Source: an uncultured Muribaculaceae bacterium (GTDB taxonomy: Bacteria; Bacteroidota; Bacteroidia; Bacteroidales; Muribaculaceae). Taken from it: a DNA stretch of 15,736 nt. A program made the translations under genes and the position numbers. Shown piece by piece: positions 14,815-15,736 of this stretch (positions are counted from its first letter, which is position 1; every line of letters starts with the position of its first letter). The notes below the pieces were generated by a model, which was given only the letters and a program-made list of their open reading frames with translations, did not search any database and was not told the DNA's origin. The DNA lies in assembly GCA_910588065.1 (NCBI GenBank), contig CAJUPZ010000035.1:1-15736 (forward strand), written 5' to 3'.

Positions 14815-14878
14815 CAAGATATTTTGTTCAAAAATATCTTGTTGTTCAATCGTATTGAACTGCAATATTATATTGAAC
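14815..14878. repeat. Two hairpins with repeated GTTCAAT motifs
   Basis: CAAGATATTT (14815-14824) pairs with AAATATCTTG (14832-14841) around TGTTCAA. Next, GTTCAAT (14844-14850) and ATTGAAC (14854-14860) form a 7-bp stem with a 3-base loop, and ATTGAAC recurs at 14872-14878. These look like binding sites for a DNA-binding protein between the ATPase promoter and the iterons. Confidence 0.6.
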
Positions 14879-14908
14879 AGGCACAAGCAAAGCACAAGAT
14901 TACCATAC

Positions 14909-14977
14909 TTCCTGATTTATGAGTAGTTCACTTCCTCATTTATGAGGTTTTGATTTCCTAACTTATGACTACCCCAT
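14909..14977. repeat. Three iterons, 15-bp conserved core, exact 23-bp period
   Basis: TTCCTGATTTATGAG (14909-14923), TTCCTCATTTATGAG (14932-14946) and TTCCTAACTTATGAC (14955-14969) start exactly 23 bases apart. The middle copy contains a perfect palindrome, CCTCATTTATGAGG. About two helical turns of spacing puts all copies on one face of DNA, as in replication iterons or cooperative regulator sites. The nearest gene to the right starts at 15529. Confidence 0.8.
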
Positions 14978-15000
14978 AATATTCACTGGCGAAACGAGGC

Positions 15001-15227
15001 GGAGATGCAACGCATGGCTGTGCTGGGTTGAGTGCCGTCAAAAGGTGACGGGCTGTGCCTGACACCCATTGACCGCACTCTGCATAGTGAAAGCGGGCTA
15101 AACACCGGTAGCCTCAACGCCGCGTGAGGATGCGCCGGGGACGTCGCTGTACCTCGCGCGACTCTGATCGGCAACCCGTGTTCTTCACGCCCGCTTCATA
15201 GTTCTTTTCATAGGTCGTTGCATCTCC
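15001..15227. ncRNA. Candidate structured RNA with nested complementary arms
   Basis: A GC-rich block between AT-rich flanks. GGAGATGCAACG (15001-15012) pairs perfectly with CGTTGCATCTCC (15216-15227), 203 bases away. Inside, AAGCGGGC (15091-15098) pairs with GCCCGCTT (15189-15196). Local hairpins include CCGTCA/TGACGG (15035-15040/15046-15051), CCTCA/TGAGG (15112-15116/15125-15129) and GTCGC/GCGAC (15143-15147/15158-15162). The helices are compatible with one fold. No open frame on either strand looks coding. The strand and any family are unknown. Confidence 0.45.
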
Positions 15228-15255
15228 ACATCGTTGTCAGGGATAGCATTTTCGT

Positions 15256-15550
15256 ATGTCTGTCATTCAGTGTCACCCTACGGGGCTGCGCTGGCTCAAC
15301 TTTCATGCTGATTATAAGCGGAGTTCAAAGTGTGTTCGCTCGTGGCGATGAACGTGCCGGAACGGGGTATTCTTTGCCTTTCGGCTGAAAAAATCTCCAG
15401 ACTTCCCGTTGGTCAGCTCGTATTTTTTAAGCCGTGAGGCGAACACCCCTTGCTTTCCGTCACGCGGGGAGTTCATCGAGCGAACAAACTTCAAACTGCG
15501 ATTATACGCATTAAAAAAATATCGCCTTATGACACTGAACGACAGACATA
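15256..15550. repeat. Large imperfect inverted repeat (duplicated divergent leader)
   Basis: 15256-15275 and 15530-15549 are complementary at 19 of 20 bases. Within them 15321-15353 mirrors 15471-15500 (TGTTCGCTCG with CGAGCGAACA, GATGAAC with GTTCATC, with four extra bases TGGC on the left), and the inner arms near 15364-15395 and 15421-15449 match loosely. The right arm includes the first codons of the membrane protein gene; the left arm, read on the minus strand, would encode VTLNDRHTK against MTLNDRHIK on the right. It looks like two back-to-back copies of one leader, or a large palindromic element. Confidence 0.65.
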
Positions 15551-15736
15551 TTAAAAATTCGAGCTTCACTCCTTCACCAGCTCAAACCGCATTAAAAAAG
15601 GTTGCAAAGGTGGTTGTGGTTATCCTCGGTGCTATTGTCGGTCTGATGATATGGGCGGTTGTAAAGCCGATATCCCGAGGCGTGGGGTGGCTAATCTCCA
15701 TACTGACGATGATAGCGATAATCTATTGGTTAATGA
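15529..15736 (+). CDS. Start of a small membrane protein gene, cut by the window edge
   Basis: Open from the ATG at 15529-15531 to the right edge, 69 codons seen with no stop. It opens MTLNDRHIKNSSFTPSPAQ, a polar cytoplasmic-looking head, followed by two hydrophobic segments: VAKVVVVILGAIVGLMIWA (about 25-43) and GWLISILTMIAIIYWL (about 53-68), separated by a short basic turn (KPISRG). I do not recognise the family; the context suggests a mobile-element gene. The start codon is inside the right arm of the large inverted repeat, after an A-rich leader. Coding is supported by the ordered hydrophobic pattern, but the total length is unknown. Confidence 0.55.
   Translation, partial: MTLNDRHIKNSSFTPSPAQTALKKVAKVVVVILGAIVGLMIWAVVKPISRGVGWLISILTMIAIIYWLM

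Larger units (their letters stand above)
11373..15736. mobile_element. Probable end of an integrative element (extends past the window)
   Basis: Grouped by inference: a tyrosine integrase, repeated motif clusters upstream of it, a DUF234-type ATPase, iterons, a GC-rich structured segment and a small membrane protein gene occur together with no housekeeping genes. The left border is placed at the hairpin beyond the integrase only as a guess; I found no target-site duplication, and the right end is outside the window. No relaxase or transfer genes are visible here. Confidence 0.45.

Noticed and set aside
14909..14977. CRISPR array
   Set aside because: Three 15-bp units with 8-base gaps are far too short for CRISPR repeats and spacers, and no cas gene is present.
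14983..15174. Minus-strand frame of 63 residues within the GC-rich block (also 15312-15569, minus)
   Set aside because: Composition is biased and the frames cross the complementary arms; paired RNA or repeat structure explains the region better.

Overview
The window looks like a Bacteroidales chromosome, most likely a gut commensal of the Muribaculaceae/Bacteroides type. The basis is the promoter style (TAnnTTTG -7 boxes with a TTG-type -33 about 20 bases upstream), the lack of Shine-Dalgarno sites, a Bacteroidetes-type tyrosine recombinase that lacks the first catalytic arginine, and a periplasmic Tricorn-like protease of a kind common in this order. The genus is inference; nothing here fixes it. 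All confident genes are on the minus strand; the only plus-strand gene called runs off the right edge.

Layout. (1) 1-4446, stable GC-richer backbone: a secreted Tricorn-like S41 protease and a family 2 glycosyltransferase, overlapping by 4 bases, behind one recognisable promoter. (2) 4417-9454, an AT-richer island with two adjacent DUF262 genes. The upstream one ends in a DUF1524-type HNH nuclease; the downstream one has no HNH and a long C-terminal part I cannot assign. Behind them lie fragments of a restriction-modification-like gene and of an IS30-type transposase. The island is bounded by a perfect 167-bp direct repeat that contains the 3' end of the neighbouring gene and the core of the Tricorn promoter. 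(3) 9455-10426, backbone again: a two-gene operon of a GNAT acetyltransferase and a small membrane-associated HExxH protein whose 3' end was duplicated by the island. (4) 10427-11509, gene-poor DNA with several strong palindromes and one orphan AT-rich gene. (5) 11510 to the right edge, probably one end of a second integrative element: a tyrosine integrase, clusters of repeated short motifs upstream of it that look like integrase-binding sites, a DUF234-type ATPase with a PD-(D/E)XK tail behind a promoter with a palindromic operator, three 23-bp-period iterons, a GC-rich segment with nested complementary arms (candidate structured RNA), a large imperfect inverted repeat, and the start of a small membrane protein gene.

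The most interesting unit is the DUF262 pair. DUF262/DUF1524 proteins are the core of known modification-dependent (type IV) restriction and phosphorothioate-sensing defences (GmrSD, BrxU, SspE). Here the domains are split over two large proteins, only one carrying the nuclease, on a small island with its own duplicated boundary and with debris of another probable restriction gene. The role as a two-protein defence system is inference. The second point of interest is the noncoding DNA of the right-hand element (12680-15550), which is dense in ordered repeats.
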